The notes: generated from the letters alone by a model not told the origin. A stretch of DNA of 38,933 nucleotides from Agathobacter sp. (GCA_022772675.1 JALEZW010000072.1:1-38933), one strand, 5' to 3'; counted from the stretch's first letter, positions 1 to 9,843 are shown. Numbers and translations are program-made.

Positions 1-275
1 TCTCTGGAGATATACTTTCAAGAGACTTTATGACAGTTTTGCACTCGGCACCTGACAACAGGTAACTGAATAAGGCAATGGCAGCTGCACACAAATGGTG
101 CAGTCTGGTTTTTGTACACAAAATAGATGGTATTTTAAAAATTCAATGTAAAATAAAGACGAAGGAAGGCAGATGGAACGTGCTTTTTCATTATGAGCCG
201 AGGTTCACGGATTCAGGTGACAGAGTAATCCTTAGTGAAAAACTGGAAGATAATCAGGCGGCAGCCGAATGGGGA

Positions 276-545
276 CTACATTCCGAATACGCCCCCACCG
301 GCGATCAGCCCCAGGCAATCGAAAAGCTGGTGAAGGGTTTTCAAGAGGAAAATCAGTTTGAGACACTGCTTGGTGTCACGGGCTCCGGCAAGACCTTTAC
401 GATGGCAAATGTAATTGCAGCATTAAATAAGCCGACTCTGATTATTTCCCATAATAAAACCCTTGCCGCACAGTTTTACGGGGAGTTCAAGGAGTTTTTC
501 CCTGAAAATGCAGTAGAATACTTTGTATCCTACTATGGAACTTAA
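276..545 (+). pseudogene. Orphaned 5' fragment of uvrB
   Basis: Positions 276-536 encode 87 residues that align without gaps to residues 10-96 of the intact UvrB downstream, including the Walker A motif GVTGSGKT. By hand count about 77 of 87 residues match, but only about 75% of the bases, with most differences synonymous and concentrated in the first half. Similarity stops inside the segment YFVSYY, just before the beta-hairpin that UvrB inserts into DNA, and a stop follows at once (543-545). The reading frame is open back to 78, but the 66 residues before the match resemble nothing I know. The fragment cannot make a working UvrB. It looks like the original 5' end of the gene, cut off when the sequence at about 540-1600 arrived. 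Confidence 0.85.
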
Positions 546-647
546 AAATTTTATCTACATATAGTGTTTTATAGTGCTATTTAGTCCATATTTTGTGGAT
601 TGCATGGTATAAATGGACTAAGTAACACCGTATAGAAAGGGTACAAC

Positions 648-668
648 AGGTTACGCTCATTCGTCCAG
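648..668 (+). repeat. 21-bp direct repeat, copy 1
   Basis: This 21-bp stretch (AGGTTACGCTC...TCGTCCAG) recurs exactly at 1465-1485. An 11-bp word, ATTTAGTCCAT, lies upstream of each copy, at 579-589 and 1414-1424. The two copies bracket the Fic-type toxin-antitoxin remnant. They could be the edges of an inserted unit or copies of a dispersed intergenic repeat. Confidence 0.75.
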
Positions 669-705
669 CATGTAAGAACAACCGAATGCATCGCAGAAAA
701 CGATG

Positions 706-734
706 GTGTAATTTTTGGGTGTTTCTGCTATAAT
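706..734 (+). promoter_or_regulatory. Possible promoter of the VbhA-like antitoxin
   Basis: A perfect TATAAT lies at 729-734, 36 bp before the antitoxin start. The -35 region 17 bp upstream is poor, so the promoter call rests mainly on the -10 box. Confidence 0.4.
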
Positions 735-770
735 ATAAATGAGGAAATTAAGAAGAAAGAAGGGATTATT

Positions 771-941
771 ATGATACCGGCTAAGGCTGTTTTAGATACG
801 ACAAAGGCTTCATTTGCAATGGAAGGGATGTATGCCACAGAAAACGATGAAAAGAATATCATGGATGTACTGACAGGAAAACGCAGCTTGGAGGATGTCA
901 TAAAGGAAATAAAACACAAGTATATGGTAGAGAAGGAATAG
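771..941 (+). CDS. Antitoxin of a Fic system, VbhA-like
   Basis: A 56-residue protein. Residues 14-19, SFAMEG, fit the Fic inhibition motif (S/T)xxxE(G/N), whose glutamate reaches into the Fic active site and blocks AMP transfer. A second helix follows (LTGKRSLEDVIKEIK), as in VbhA-family antitoxins. The ATG is preceded by GAAAGAAGGG. The next reading frame, 3 bp after the stop, encodes the start of a Fic toxin, the usual gene order for stand-alone Fic antitoxins. The toxin is cut before its catalytic motif, so this antitoxin probably has no local partner left. The family call comes from the motif, length and neighbour; the motif is short, but the match with the Fic gene makes chance unlikely. 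Confidence 0.72.
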   Translation: MIPAKAVLDTTKASFAMEGMYATENDEKNIMDVLTGKRSLEDVIKEIKHKYMVEKE

Positions 942-944
942 AAA

Positions 945-1166
945 ATGGATCAATATTATTATGAATACAAGGATGATGGGGATGTAAAATATTGTTATCC
1001 CGGCACACAGGTATTAGTGAACAAATTTGACATCCATAACGGACAGCAGCTAAGCAAGGTGGAGAGGGAAATCTCGATTGTCAAGGCTGCTGTTTTAGCA
1101 GATAGAATTACAGGCAATTTTGATCTTGCTCATTTGAAAAGTATTCATAAGTTTCTTTTACTGTAG
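945..1166 (+). pseudogene. Truncated Fic-family toxin (AMP-transferase) N-terminus
   Basis: The 73 codons encode the N-terminal region typical of class I Fic toxins: YCYPGTQVLVNKFDI, then VEREISIVKAAVLADRITG and NFDLAHLKSIHKF. In complete Fic proteins the last motif leads into the conserved DxYxWAG segment and then the catalytic HxFxxGNGR loop. Here the frame runs into LLL and a stop at 1164-1166, so the nucleotide-binding and catalytic parts are missing. No continuation was recognised downstream before uvrB. The gene is therefore a remnant that cannot AMPylate. It starts 3 bp after the antitoxin and was presumably co-transcribed with it. Confidence 0.8.
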
Positions 1167-1206
1167 CACAGTAGGTGTGTACAGTAACATGATGCATACA
1201 ATAAAG

Positions 1207-1218
1207 GAACAAATGTTC
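1207..1218. promoter_or_regulatory. LexA (SOS) box
   Basis: GAACAAATGTTC is an exact match to the Gram-positive LexA/DinR core GAAC-N4-GTTC. It lies 8 bp upstream of the -35 box of the promoter at 1227-1255, and uvrB is a standard SOS gene. The distance to the uvrB start (about 360 bp) is unusually long. Confidence 0.75.
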
Positions 1219-1226
1219 GAAAATAA

Positions 1227-1255
1227 TGGACAGCTATGTATATTTGTGCTATACT
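1227..1255 (+). promoter_or_regulatory. Promoter of uvrBA (sigma-A type)
   Basis: TGGACA (1227-1232), a 17-bp spacer and TATACT (1250-1255). With the LexA box just upstream, this is the best candidate promoter for the uvrB-uvrA unit, giving a leader of about 315 nt. Confidence 0.65.
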
Positions 1256-1578
1256 AAACAGTAATTTCGTTGTAACTGTTAAAACAGGTCGGAGAGGAAC
1301 CGCGTAGACCGTAAAAAAGTGATTCAGGGGTGAAAAAATCCCATCGTCGAAGACGATTTTTATGGATTTTTTCATCGTAACTGTGAAGGTGCTGAACAGT
1401 TACATTTCGTTCCATTTAGTCCATGCTGTGATACATGGGGTTGTGGAGTAAGGAAAACTGGGAAAGGTTACGCTCATTCGTCCAGAGGGTGTTCTTGATG
1501 AAAAGTGAAAATGCATATGGACGAATTTTGGGCGAATAGACGAACTTTTTTTTATTATCAAATGATGGAGGTGGTTTT
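1256..1578 (+). other. Long structured leader before uvrB
   Basis: No gene was found here. The stretch holds several inverted repeats. One is a two-tier stem-loop at 1331-1374: outer arms 1331-1341 and 1364-1374, inner arms ATCGTC/GACGAT around GAA. Another is GTAACTGT/ACAGTTAC at 1377-1384 and 1396-1403, with a further GTAACTGT at 1272-1279. A third is ATTCGTCCA/TGGACGAAT at 1476-1484 and 1518-1526. The 1331-1374 hairpin has a T-rich 3' arm and could end transcription early. It lies downstream of the LexA-controlled promoter, so it may set how much transcript reaches uvrB. Confidence 0.55.
1465..1485 (+). repeat. 21-bp direct repeat, copy 2
   Basis: Exact second copy of the 21-bp repeat at 648-668. 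It lies 94 bp before the intact uvrB start and overlaps the 5' arm of the inverted repeat ending at 1526. Confidence 0.75.
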
Positions 1579-3585
1579 GTGCAAACTGAACAAAGTATAT
1601 TTAAACTTCACAGCGAGTATCAACCAACCGGAGACCAGCCGGGGGCAATAGAAGCACTAGTGAATGGCTTTAAGGAAGGCAATCAATTCCAGACGTTACT
1701 AGGAGTTACAGGTTCGGGCAAGACGTTCACTATGGCTAATGTGATTGCAGCACTGAATAAGCCTACTCTTATCATAAGTCATAACAAAACCCTGGCAGGA
1801 CAGCTTTACGGGGAGATGAAGGAATTTTTCCCTGAGAATGCAGTAGAGTACTTTGTGTCCTACTACGATTATTATCAGCCGGAAGCCTATGTTCCCCAGT
1901 CGGATACCTATATTGCCAAGGATTCAGCCGTGAATGATGAAATTGATAAGCTGAGACTTTCGGCAACTGCAGCACTGACAGAACGCAGGGATGTGATTAT
2001 TGTGGCATCTGTGTCCTGCATCTATGGACTGGGCAGCCCGGATGAGTGGAAGGGCATGAGCCTTTCTTTAAGACCCGGAATGGAAAAAGACAGGGATGAG
2101 GTGATCCGTGCTCTCATTGATATGCAGTACAGCAGGAATGAGATGGATTTTAAGCGGGGTACCTTCCGGGTGCATGGAGATGTGCTGGAAATTTTTCCGG
2201 CAAACAATTCAGATACCGCCATCCGTGTGGAATTTTTCGGAGATGAGATTGACCGGATTACGGAGGTGGATGTTTTAACCGGTGAGATTAAATGTTCACT
2301 GGAGCATACCATTATTTTCCCTGCGTCCCACTATGTTGTGTCCCAGGAAAAAATCAATAAGGCCTGTGATAACATTGAAAAAGAACTGGAAGAGCGTGTC
2401 CGCTACTTTAAAGGAGAGGACAAGCTGATAGAAGCCCAGAGGATTGCGGAGAGAACAAATTTTGATATTGAGATGATGCGGGAAACAGGATTTTGCTCCG
2501 GAATTGAGAATTACTCCAGGCATTTAAACTTTATGCCGGAGGGGGCACCGCCCCTGACACTTATGGATTTCTTTCCTGAGGATTTCCTGATCATTGTGGA
2601 TGAGTCTCATATTACAATTCCACAGGTGCGGGGAATGTATGCGGGGGACCGTTCCAGAAAGCAGACATTGGTGGATTACGGTTTTCGGCTTCCATCGGCA
2701 CTGGATAACAGACCCCTTAATTTTGAAGAGTTTGAGTCAAAAATCAGTCAGATGCTGTTTGTTTCCGCGACGCCGAATGTGTATGAAGAGGAACATGAAC
2801 TTTTACGTGTGGAGCAGATTATCCGTCCCACCGGACTTCTGGATCCTGAGATATCTGTTCGTCCGGTTGAAGGGCAGATTGATGATCTGATTTCCGAGGT
2901 GAATAAAGAGACAGCGAAACATCATAAGGTATTGATTACTACACTAACAAAACGGATGGCAGAGGACCTGACACAGTATATGAGCGAAATCGGCATTCGT
3001 GTCAAGTACCTGCACTCGGATATTGATACGCTGGAACGTTCCGAAATTATCCGGGATCTCAGGCTTGATGTGTTTGATGTACTGGTGGGAATCAATCTGC
3101 TGCGTGAGGGACTGGATATTCCGGAGATTACCCTTGTGGCCATTCTGGATGCCGATAAAGAGGGATTTCTACGCTCTGAGACATCCCTGATTCAGACCAT
3201 AGGACGTGCTGCGAGAAACAGTGAGGGACATGTTATCATGTATGCGGATAAGATTACCGATTCCATGCGGGTGGCAATTGATGAGACGAAGCGGCGCAGG
3301 AAACTGCAGCAGGCATACAATGAGGAACATGGCATTACACCAAAGACCATTCAGAAATCAGTCCGGGATCTGATTGCAATATCGAAGAAGGTTGCAGCTG
3401 AAGAAATGGAATTCTCTAAAGATCCGGAATCCATGAGCCGGGATGAACTGGAAAAACTGATCGGGGATATCCAGAAGAAGATGAAGAAAGCAGCAGCAGA
3501 ATTGAATTTCGAGGCTGCGGCAGAGTACAGGGACAAGATGGTATCTTTGAAAAATATGCTGCGGGAAATGGAAACTGCAGGGTGA
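1579..3585 (+). CDS. uvrB: UvrB, excinuclease ABC subunit B
   Basis: Damage-verification helicase of nucleotide excision repair. It is loaded by UvrA and recruits UvrC. The 668 residues match the usual length. Walker A GVTGSGKT is at 42-49, the beta-hairpin ([13 protein letters not shown]) at about 95-107, and the DESH Walker B at about residue 340. Helicase motif VI (QTIGRAARN) comes late, and a C-terminal UVR domain (about 625-660) is the UvrC contact. The start is GTG with GGAGGT six bases upstream. The first ~260 bp differ at about 25% of bases from the orphaned copy at 276-536, so the two 5' ends have different histories. uvrA follows after 54 bp, apparently in one operon with SOS control from the LexA box at 1207. 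Confidence 0.98.
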   Translation: MQTEQSIFKLHSEYQPTGDQPGAIEALVNGFKEGNQFQTLLGVTGSGKTFTMANVIAALNKPTLIISHNKTLAGQLYGEMKEFFPENAVEYFVSYYDYYQPEAYVPQSDTYIAKDSAVNDEIDKLRLSATAALTERRDVIIVASVSCIYGLGSPDEWKGMSLSLRPGMEKDRDEVIRALIDMQYSRNEMDFKRGTFRVHGDVLEIFPANNSDTAIRVEFFGDEIDRITEVDVLTGEIKCSLEHTIIFPASHYVVSQEKINKACDNIEKELEERVRYFKGEDKLIEAQRIAERTNFDIEMMRETGFCSGIENYSRHLNFMPEGAPPLTLMDFFPEDFLIIVDESHITIPQVRGMYAGDRSRKQTLVDYGFRLPSALDNRPLNFEEFESKISQMLFVSATPNVYEEEHELLRVEQIIRPTGLLDPEISVRPVEGQIDDLISEVNKETAKHHKVLITTLTKRMAEDLTQYMSEIGIRVKYLHSDIDTLERSEIIRDLRLDVFDVLVGINLLREGLDIPEITLVAILDADKEGFLRSETSLIQTIGRAARNSEGHVIMYADKITDSMRVAIDETKRRRKLQQAYNEEHGITPKTIQKSVRDLIAISKKVAAEEMEFSKDPESMSRDELEKLIGDIQKKMKKAAAELNFEAAAEYRDKMVSLKNMLREMETAG

Positions 3586-3639
3586 AGAGTATCGGTTTTT
3601 AAGGACAGCAGTGAAGAGTTGATTAGATAAGAGGTTGAA

Positions 3640-6477
3640 ATGGCAAAAAAACAGAGAAAATACATTAAGATTCGTGGCGCAAATGAGCATAATTTAAAAT
3701 CCATTGACGTGGATATTCCAAGAGATGAATTTGTGGTGCTGACCGGTTTATCCGGTTCCGGCAAATCCTCTCTGGCATTTGATACTATCTATGCAGAGGG
3801 ACAGCGCAGATATATGGAATCCTTGTCTTCCTATGCAAGACAGTTTCTGGGACAGATGGAAAAACCGGATGTAGAATCCATTGAGGGTCTTCCACCGGCG
3901 ATTTCCATTGACCAGAAATCCACCAACAGAAACCCCCGTTCCACCGTTGGCACGGTAACAGAAATCTATGACTATTTCCGTCTCCTCTACGCGAGAATCG
4001 GTATTCCCCACTGTCCAAAATGCGGTCGGGCAATTGAAAAACAGACCATTGACCAGATGGTAGATACGGTGATGGAACTGCCGGAACGGACGAAGATTCA
4101 GGTGCTGGCACCGGTGGTCCGGGGCAGAAAAGGGGAGCACCAGAAGCTTTTTGATAAGGCAAAAAAGAGCGGTTATGTCCGGGTGATTGTTGATGGAAAT
4201 ATGTACGAACTGTCGGAAGAGATTCCCATGGATAAAAATATCAAGCATAATATTGATATAGTGGTAGACCGGCTGGTGGTAAAACCGGGGATTGAGAAGC
4301 GTCTGACAGACTCTCTGGAGAATGTTTTTGCACTGACAGAGGGAAATGCCATCATTGACGTGATTGATGGGCAGCCAATGAATTTTTCCCAGAAATTTGC
4401 CTGCCCGGACTGCGGAATCAGTATTGATGAGGTGGAACCCCGGAGTTTTTCCTTTAATAATCCTTTTGGGGCCTGTCCGGTCTGCTACGGCCTGGGATAT
4501 AAGATGGAATTCGATGAGAATCTGATGATTCCCGATAAGAATCTTTCCATTTCCGAAGGCGCAATCCAGGTTATGGGGTGGCAGTCCTGTACGGATCCCT
4601 CCAGCTACACCTATGCCACGCTCCGGGCACTGGCAGAAGGGTATGGTTTTTCTTTGGATACACCTTATAAAGATCTGCCGAAGGAAATTCGCCACATGCT
4701 GATTCACGGCGGGGATGGGCGAATCCTTAAGGTACATTACAGAGGACAGAGGGGGGAAGGCGTATACGATTTACAGTGGGAAGGACTGATCAACAATGTG
4801 GAGCGTCGTTACCGGGAAACCGGTTCCGAGACCATGAAACAGGAATATGAGCAGTTTATGCGGATTACACCCTGTGCCTGCTGTCATGGACAACGACTGA
4901 AGGAGAGTTCCCTTGCAGTGACAGTTGCAGATAAAAATATCTTTGAGATGACAGATATGCCGGTAAAGGAGCTGGTTGTATTTTTGTCGAAGCTTGAGCT
5001 GACGGAGCATCAGCATTTTATTGGAGACCAGATTTTAAAGGAAATTCGTGCCCGTGTGGGATTTTTGCAGGAAGTGGGACTGGATTATCTGACTCTGACC
5101 CGGGCAACGGCTACTTTATCCGGAGGAGAAGCCCAGAGAATCCGTCTGGCAACCCAGATTGGATCGGGACTTGTAGGGGTTGCCTATATTTTGGATGAGC
5201 CCAGTATCGGTTTGCATCAGAGAGATAATGACAAGCTTTTGCATGCCCTGATGAATCTGAAAAATCTGGGAAATACACTGATTGTTGTGGAGCATGATGA
5301 GGATACCATGCGGGCGGCAGACTATATTGTGGATATCGGGCCGGCCGCCGGGGTACACGGTGGAGAAGTGGTGGCAACCGGTACCGCATCAGATATTATG
5401 AAGTGTAAGAAGTCCATTACCGGTGCGTATTTAAGCGGCCGTAAAAAGATACCGGTTCCGAAGGAACGCAGAAAGCCAACGGGATTTATCACCATAAAGG
5501 GGGCCAGGGAAAACAACCTGAAAAATATTGATGTGGATATTCCGCTGGGAGTTATGACCTGTATTACCGGGGTTTCCGGTTCGGGAAAAAGTTCCCTTAC
5601 CAATGAGATTTTGTATAAGCATCTGGCCCGGAGCCTGAACAGAGCCCGCTGTATTCCGGGAGATCATGATGATATTCTGGGATTAGAGCAGCTGGATAAA
5701 ATTATTGATATTGACCAGTCTCCAATCGGCAGGACACCCCGGTCCAATCCTGCAACTTATACCGGAGTGTTTGATCTGATCCGGGATCTGTTTGCTGCGA
5801 CACCGGATGCAAAGGCCAGAGGGTATAAAAAAGGTCGTTTCAGCTTTAACGTGAAAGGCGGCCGCTGTGAGGCCTGCGGTGGAGACGGAATTATAAAAAT
5901 CGAGATGCATTTTCTTCCGGATGTTTATGTTCCCTGCGAGGTATGCGGCGGTAAACGATATAACCGTGAAACGCTTGAGGTAAAATATAAGGGCAAAAGT
6001 ATCTATGATGTCCTTGATATGACAGTGGAGGAAGCACTGGCATTTTTTAAGAATGTACCGTCCATAGAACGAAAAATGCAGACACTTTATGATGTGGGAC
6101 TTTCCTATGTGAAGCTGGGGCAGCCATCTACCGAGCTGTCCGGAGGCGAGGCCCAGCGAATCAAGCTGGCAACAGAGCTTAGTAAGCGGGGAACCGGGAA
6201 GACCATCTATGTACTGGATGAACCCACAACAGGACTTCATTTTGCGGATGTGGATAAACTGGTGGAAATTTTACGCAAGCTTTCAGACAGTGGAAATACC
6301 GTGGTTGTGATTGAACACAATCTGGATGTGATAAAAACCGCTGACTACATTATTGATATGGGACCGGAAGGTGGCGATGGCGGTGGTATGGTTGTAGCTT
6401 CCGGCACACCGGAAGAAATCTGCCAGGTTCCGGAATCTTATACCGGACAGTTTTTGAAGCCGTACCTTGAGAGATAG
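3640..6477 (+). CDS. uvrA: UvrA, excinuclease ABC subunit A
   Basis: Damage-sensing ATPase of nucleotide excision repair. It scans DNA as a dimer and hands lesions to UvrB. The 945 residues are full length. There are two ABC modules: the first Walker A GLSGSGKS is at 36-43, the second (GVSGSGKSS) at about 642. Each module has an LSGGEAQRI signature. Zinc-binding CxxC pairs are visible (CPKCG near 126, CPDCG and CPVC near 255-285, CEACGG and CEVCGG near 745-770). It starts 54 bp after uvrB in the same direction and ends 40 bp before a hairpin terminator. Confidence 0.98.
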   Translation: MAKKQRKYIKIRGANEHNLKSIDVDIPRDEFVVLTGLSGSGKSSLAFDTIYAEGQRRYMESLSSYARQFLGQMEKPDVESIEGLPPAISIDQKSTNRNPRSTVGTVTEIYDYFRLLYARIGIPHCPKCGRAIEKQTIDQMVDTVMELPERTKIQVLAPVVRGRKGEHQKLFDKAKKSGYVRVIVDGNMYELSEEIPMDKNIKHNIDIVVDRLVVKPGIEKRLTDSLENVFALTEGNAIIDVIDGQPMNFSQKFACPDCGISIDEVEPRSFSFNNPFGACPVCYGLGYKMEFDENLMIPDKNLSISEGAIQVMGWQSCTDPSSYTYATLRALAEGYGFSLDTPYKDLPKEIRHMLIHGGDGRILKVHYRGQRGEGVYDLQWEGLINNVERRYRETGSETMKQEYEQFMRITPCACCHGQRLKESSLAVTVADKNIFEMTDMPVKELVVFLSKLELTEHQHFIGDQILKEIRARVGFLQEVGLDYLTLTRATATLSGGEAQRIRLATQIGSGLVGVAYILDEPSIGLHQRDNDKLLHALMNLKNLGNTLIVVEHDEDTMRAADYIVDIGPAAGVHGGEVVATGTASDIMKCKKSITGAYLSGRKKIPVPKERRKPTGFITIKGARENNLKNIDVDIPLGVMTCITGVSGSGKSSLTNEILYKHLARSLNRARCIPGDHDDILGLEQLDKIIDIDQSPIGRTPRSNPATYTGVFDLIRDLFAATPDAKARGYKKGRFSFNVKGGRCEACGGDGIIKIEMHFLPDVYVPCEVCGGKRYNRETLEVKYKGKSIYDVLDMTVEEALAFFKNVPSIERKMQTLYDVGLSYVKLGQPSTELSGGEAQRIKLATELSKRGTGKTIYVLDEPTTGLHFADVDKLVEILRKLSDSGNTVVVIEHNLDVIKTADYIIDMGPEGGDGGGMVVASGTPEEICQVPESYTGQFLKPYLER

Positions 6478-6517
6478 TGTAGAAAAATAGTGCTTTTTCC
6501 CCAGTATTTCTAAGAAG

Positions 6518-6542
6518 AAGGAAAAAATTTCCTTAATTTTTT
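6518..6542 (+). terminator. Terminator after uvrA
   Basis: Stem AAGGAAA/TTTCCTT (6518-6524 and 6528-6534) with an AAA loop, followed by AATTTTTTT. It closes the uvrBA unit. Confidence 0.75.
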
Positions 6543-6572
6543 ATGAAAATCGAAGAACCTTCAAAAAAGTGT

Positions 6573-6600
6573 TTGAAAAATGGAATGAATTGTATATAAT
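6573..6600 (+). promoter_or_regulatory. Promoter of mbl and the flagellar genes
   Basis: TTGAAA (6573-6578), 16-bp spacer, TATAAT (6595-6600). It lies 110 bp before the mbl start. It is a sigma-A type promoter; no sigma-D motif was seen here. Confidence 0.7.
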
Positions 6601-6709
6601 GTTACTGTATGCATAAAAATATGATTAAATGCTGACTTGCGCTTGTGCACAGGTGATATTTGATAGATGAATTAGAAAACACATATACAATAGGAAGGGG
6701 CATTCGTAA

Positions 6710-7705
6710 ATGTTAGGGTCTGATATCGGAATTGATTTAGGTACTGCGAGTATTTTAGTATATATTAAGGGAAAAGGTGTTGTTTTAAAGGAGCCGTCGG
6801 TGGTAGCCTTTGACAGGGACACCAACAAAATTAAGGCTATCGGAGAGGAAGCAAGACTGATGCTTGGAAGAACTCCAGGCAATATTGTGGCTGTTCGTCC
6901 GCTCCGTCAGGGAGTTATTTCGGATTATACGGTTACTGAGAAAATGATTAAGTATTTTATCCAGAAAGCCCTTGGGAAAAAGAGCTTTCGTAAGCCCCGC
7001 ATCAGTGTCTGTGTGCCAAGCGGTGTCACAGAGGTAGAGAAGAAAGCCGTTGAGGATGCTACTTATCAGGCAGGTGCAAGAGAGGTGGAGATTATCGAGG
7101 AGCCCATTGCAGCTGCGATTGGTGCCGGCATTGATATTGCAAGGCCTTGTGGAAATATGATTGTAGATATCGGTGGAGGTACTTCAGATATCGCTGTTAT
7201 TTCTCTTGGCGGCTCTGTTGTCAGTACTTCGGTTAAGATTGCCGGTGATGATTTTGATGAGGCTCTTGTCCGCTATATGAGAAAGAAGCATAATCTTTTG
7301 ATTGGTGAGCGTACTGCAGAGGATATAAAGATTAAAATCGGAACATGCTACCCGCTGGCACAGAACGACACGATGGAAGTCCGGGGAAGAAACCTGGTAA
7401 CAGGTCTTCCGAGAACCATTACGGTAAGTTCTGAGGAAACAGAGGAAGCACTGCGGGAGGCTACACTGCAGATTGTGGAAGCAGTTCATTCCGTTCTGGA
7501 AAAGACTCCGCCGGAACTGGCTGCCGACGTGGCAGACCGGGGAATCGTATTAACAGGCGGTGGTTCCCTTCTTCGAGGATTGGAGGAACTGATTGAGGAG
7601 CGTACCGGTATAAATACGATGACAGCAGATCATCCCATGACCTGTGTTGCCATCGGAACCGGAAAATATGTAGAGTTTCTTTCAGGAAAGAGAGACGACG
7701 ACTAG
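6710..7705 (+). CDS. mbl: MreB/Mbl family actin-like rod-shape protein
   Basis: Bacterial actin that forms membrane-bound filaments and guides side-wall peptidoglycan synthesis. The 331 residues have the actin-fold phosphate loops: DIGIDLGTASILVYI at the N-terminus, DIGGGTSDIAVISLGG near 150-165 and LTGGGSLLRG near 285. The latter two lie at the usual phosphate-2 and adenosine positions. Upstream of the ATG is GGAAGGGG. The call mbl rather than mreB rests on order: flgF- and flgG-like genes follow directly, as in Bacillus mbl-flhO-flhP, and mreC/mreD are absent. Only 11 bp separate it from the next gene, so it is probably co-transcribed with the flagellar genes. Confidence 0.9.
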   Translation: MLGSDIGIDLGTASILVYIKGKGVVLKEPSVVAFDRDTNKIKAIGEEARLMLGRTPGNIVAVRPLRQGVISDYTVTEKMIKYFIQKALGKKSFRKPRISVCVPSGVTEVEKKAVEDATYQAGAREVEIIEEPIAAAIGAGIDIARPCGNMIVDIGGGTSDIAVISLGGSVVSTSVKIAGDDFDEALVRYMRKKHNLLIGERTAEDIKIKIGTCYPLAQNDTMEVRGRNLVTGLPRTITVSSEETEEALREATLQIVEAVHSVLEKTPPELAADVADRGIVLTGGGSLLRGLEELIEERTGINTMTADHPMTCVAIGTGKYVEFLSGKRDDD

Positions 7706-7716
7706 GGGGGAGTCCT

Positions 7717-8520
7717 ATGGTAAAAGGTCTGTACACTGCCCATACGGGCATGGTCAATGAGATGAAGCGTTTGGATATTATGGCAAATAACCTGGCAAAC
7801 GCAGATACAACTGCATACAAGAAAGAGGGGACTACGTCCCGGACATTTGCCGATGAAATGGCAGTCCGTCTTAAGGACAGTTCCAACTATGGTATGCCGA
7901 AAAAACTGGGGGATATTACCTACGGTGTGCACTTGGGACAGGTATATACGGATTACTCATCCGGAAGCTTTAAGGTGACAGATAACTCCACTGATTTTGC
8001 CATTGACGGAAGCGGATTTTTTGCAGTTGCCTTTACAGATAAGGCAGGGAATACCTCGGTGAAATATACCAGAGACGGAGCATTTACCGTTAATACAGAA
8101 GGGTATCTGGTTACAAAGGATGGTGACTATGTGTTAAACACTGCCGGAGCCATGAATCAGGATCCCGGTGAAGCCAACTATATTAAGGTTGACCCCAATT
8201 CACCAATTACCGTAAATAAGCTTGGATTTGTGATTCAGAATAATCAGATTGTCGGGACACTGGGACTGGTGGATGTGGATAATTATGACTATCTGGAAAA
8301 GTATGGAGAAAACTTATACAATCTTCTGGATGGAGGAAATACCATCGCTTCCAATGCAAAGATTGAGCAGGGTGTACTTGAAACTTCAAATGTGAATGTC
8401 ATTAATGAGATGGTCAGCATGATTACCATTCAGAGAGCTTATGAGGCAGGACAGAAGGTGATTACTTCAATTGATGGCACTCTGGATCGTGCTGTGAATA
8501 ATGTAGGAAAAGTGAAATAG
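7717..8520 (+). CDS. flgF: Flagellar basal-body rod protein, FlgF/FlhO-like
   Basis: A 267-residue rod/hook-family protein. The N-terminus (VKGLYTAHTGMVNEMKRLD, then MANNLANADTTAYKK) has the conserved helix and NNLAN motif that pack in the rod. The C-terminus (VNVINEMVSMITIQRAYEAGQK) is the matching helix. The central DFAIDGSGFFAV segment is typical of FlgF/FlgG/FlgE. It is exported by the flagellar type III system and has no cleaved signal peptide. The ribosome site GGGGGGAG is strong. FlgF is favoured over FlgG because a closer FlgG match follows 75 bp later. Confidence 0.85.
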   Translation: MVKGLYTAHTGMVNEMKRLDIMANNLANADTTAYKKEGTTSRTFADEMAVRLKDSSNYGMPKKLGDITYGVHLGQVYTDYSSGSFKVTDNSTDFAIDGSGFFAVAFTDKAGNTSVKYTRDGAFTVNTEGYLVTKDGDYVLNTAGAMNQDPGEANYIKVDPNSPITVNKLGFVIQNNQIVGTLGLVDVDNYDYLEKYGENLYNLLDGGNTIASNAKIEQGVLETSNVNVINEMVSMITIQRAYEAGQKVITSIDGTLDRAVNNVGKVK

Positions 8521-8595
8521 GACTGAATAAATCGGATGTATGTGCCGATATAAAAACAAAAGATTGACATTTTGTTTTTGCGGAGGGTTAGGCCA

Positions 8596-9417
8596 ATGAT
8601 GAGAGCACTTTATACTGCTGCCACCGGAATGATTGCGGAGCAGCAGAATCTGGATACAATTTCCAATAATTTATCAAATGTGAATACAACCGGCTATAAA
8701 GCAGAGAGAACCGAATTTAAATCGCTGCTTTATCAGACACTGCAGACCAGAACAACCACTGCAAACGGAGCTCAGAAACCGGTAGGAGCACAGGTGGGGC
8801 TTGGTACGAGAGTTGCAGCTACCATGTCCATGTACACGCAGGGAGCACGTCAGGAGACTGGAATCAAGACAGATTTTGCACTGGATGGAAAGGGATTCTT
8901 TGCAGTGCGCGGTGTTGATGGTCAGACCTACTATACCAGAAACGGTAATTTTACATGGAGTATGGATGCAAATGGAAATACTATTCTTGCGGATTCGGAA
9001 GGCTGTCCGGTATTAGATTCCAGAGGAAATGAGATTATGGTTCCCAGGGGAGTCTCTTCTGAGAGCATGGTGTTTTCAGAAAATGGTTCTATCGGCTATA
9101 AGGATACAGCCAGCGGAAATGTAATCCCTTTAAACCAGTCCTTTGGAATTTATCAGTTCAATAATCCTGCAGGTCTGGATAAGATGTCTTCCAGCAAACT
9201 GGCGGCAACGGCAGCGTCTGGAAATCCCATGTTAGAGGGAACTACACCGGGACTGACGAGAACCGGTGTTTATCAGGGTTATGTTGAGGCCTCCAATGTA
9301 CAGGTTGCAGATGAGATGGTTAACATGATTATTGCACAGCGTGCCTATGAATTAAATTCAAAGGCAATCACCACATCGGATTCCATGCTTGAGACTGCAA
9401 ATAACTTAAAGCGCTGA
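8596..9417 (+). CDS. flgG: Flagellar distal rod protein FlgG (FlhP-like)
   Basis: A 273-residue distal-rod protein. It starts MMRALYTAATGMIAEQQ, the classic FlgG N-terminus, followed by ISNNLSNVNTTGYK. The central motif is DFALDGKGFFAV, and the end (VQVADEMVNMIIAQRAYELN) is the conserved C-terminal helix. The frame is open upstream to a TTG at 8572, but GGAGGG at 8582-8587 and the family N-terminus both point to the ATG at 8596. It is part of the mbl-flgF-flgG-flgJ group. Confidence 0.93.
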   Translation: MMRALYTAATGMIAEQQNLDTISNNLSNVNTTGYKAERTEFKSLLYQTLQTRTTTANGAQKPVGAQVGLGTRVAATMSMYTQGARQETGIKTDFALDGKGFFAVRGVDGQTYYTRNGNFTWSMDANGNTILADSEGCPVLDSRGNEIMVPRGVSSESMVFSENGSIGYKDTASGNVIPLNQSFGIYQFNNPAGLDKMSSSKLAATAASGNPMLEGTTPGLTRTGVYQGYVEASNVQVADEMVNMIIAQRAYELNSKAITTSDSMLETANNLKR

Positions 9418-9495
9418 GTACAGTAGAACAGGATTTGGAATCAGGAACAGGTTTATCGGAATCATTACAGGTTAGATGAACAGGAGGCTTTCTTC

Positions 9496-9843
9496 ATGGA
9501 TATTTCCGGAATCAGTACCGCTTATCATACAGCGAATATAGATAGAAAGACATCAGCAGGTGATTCTTTACAGAATTCCTTAAAGAATATATCAGCAGAT
9601 TCTTCGGAAGATGAATTAAAAACTGCAATAAAAGATTTTGAGTCCTATTTTGCGGAGCAGGTCATCAAGCAGATGAAGGATACTTTTACCAACGAGGATG
9701 ATAAGGATTCCACAATGTCACAGTATAAGGATTTATACATGGATCAGGCAATTGAAATTGTGGCAGATGAGGTCGTAGACCAGATTGGTGAAAACTGCAC
9801 GCAGGCACTTTACGAGCAGATGAAGAGGAATTTAGAGGGATAG
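9496..9843 (+). CDS. flgJ: Rod-binding protein, FlgJ N-terminal-like
   Basis: A 115-residue protein that matches only the rod-binding half of FlgJ; the peptidoglycan hydrolase half of enterobacterial FlgJ is absent, as is common in Firmicutes. The key block is DFESYFAEQVIKQMKDT (about 48-64), then YKDLYMDQAIEIVADE. The family member caps and helps assemble the rod as it crosses the cell wall. The start has AGGAGG 9 bases upstream. It is the last gene before a terminator. A separate lytic enzyme would have to be encoded elsewhere. Confidence 0.8.
   Translation: MDISGISTAYHTANIDRKTSAGDSLQNSLKNISADSSEDELKTAIKDFESYFAEQVIKQMKDTFTNEDDKDSTMSQYKDLYMDQAIEIVADEVVDQIGENCTQALYEQMKRNLEG

Noticed and set aside
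3..65. Possible 3' end of an upstream gene (20 codons to a TAA at 63-65)
   Set aside because: Too short to recognise, and all three frames stop soon; cannot be told from chance.
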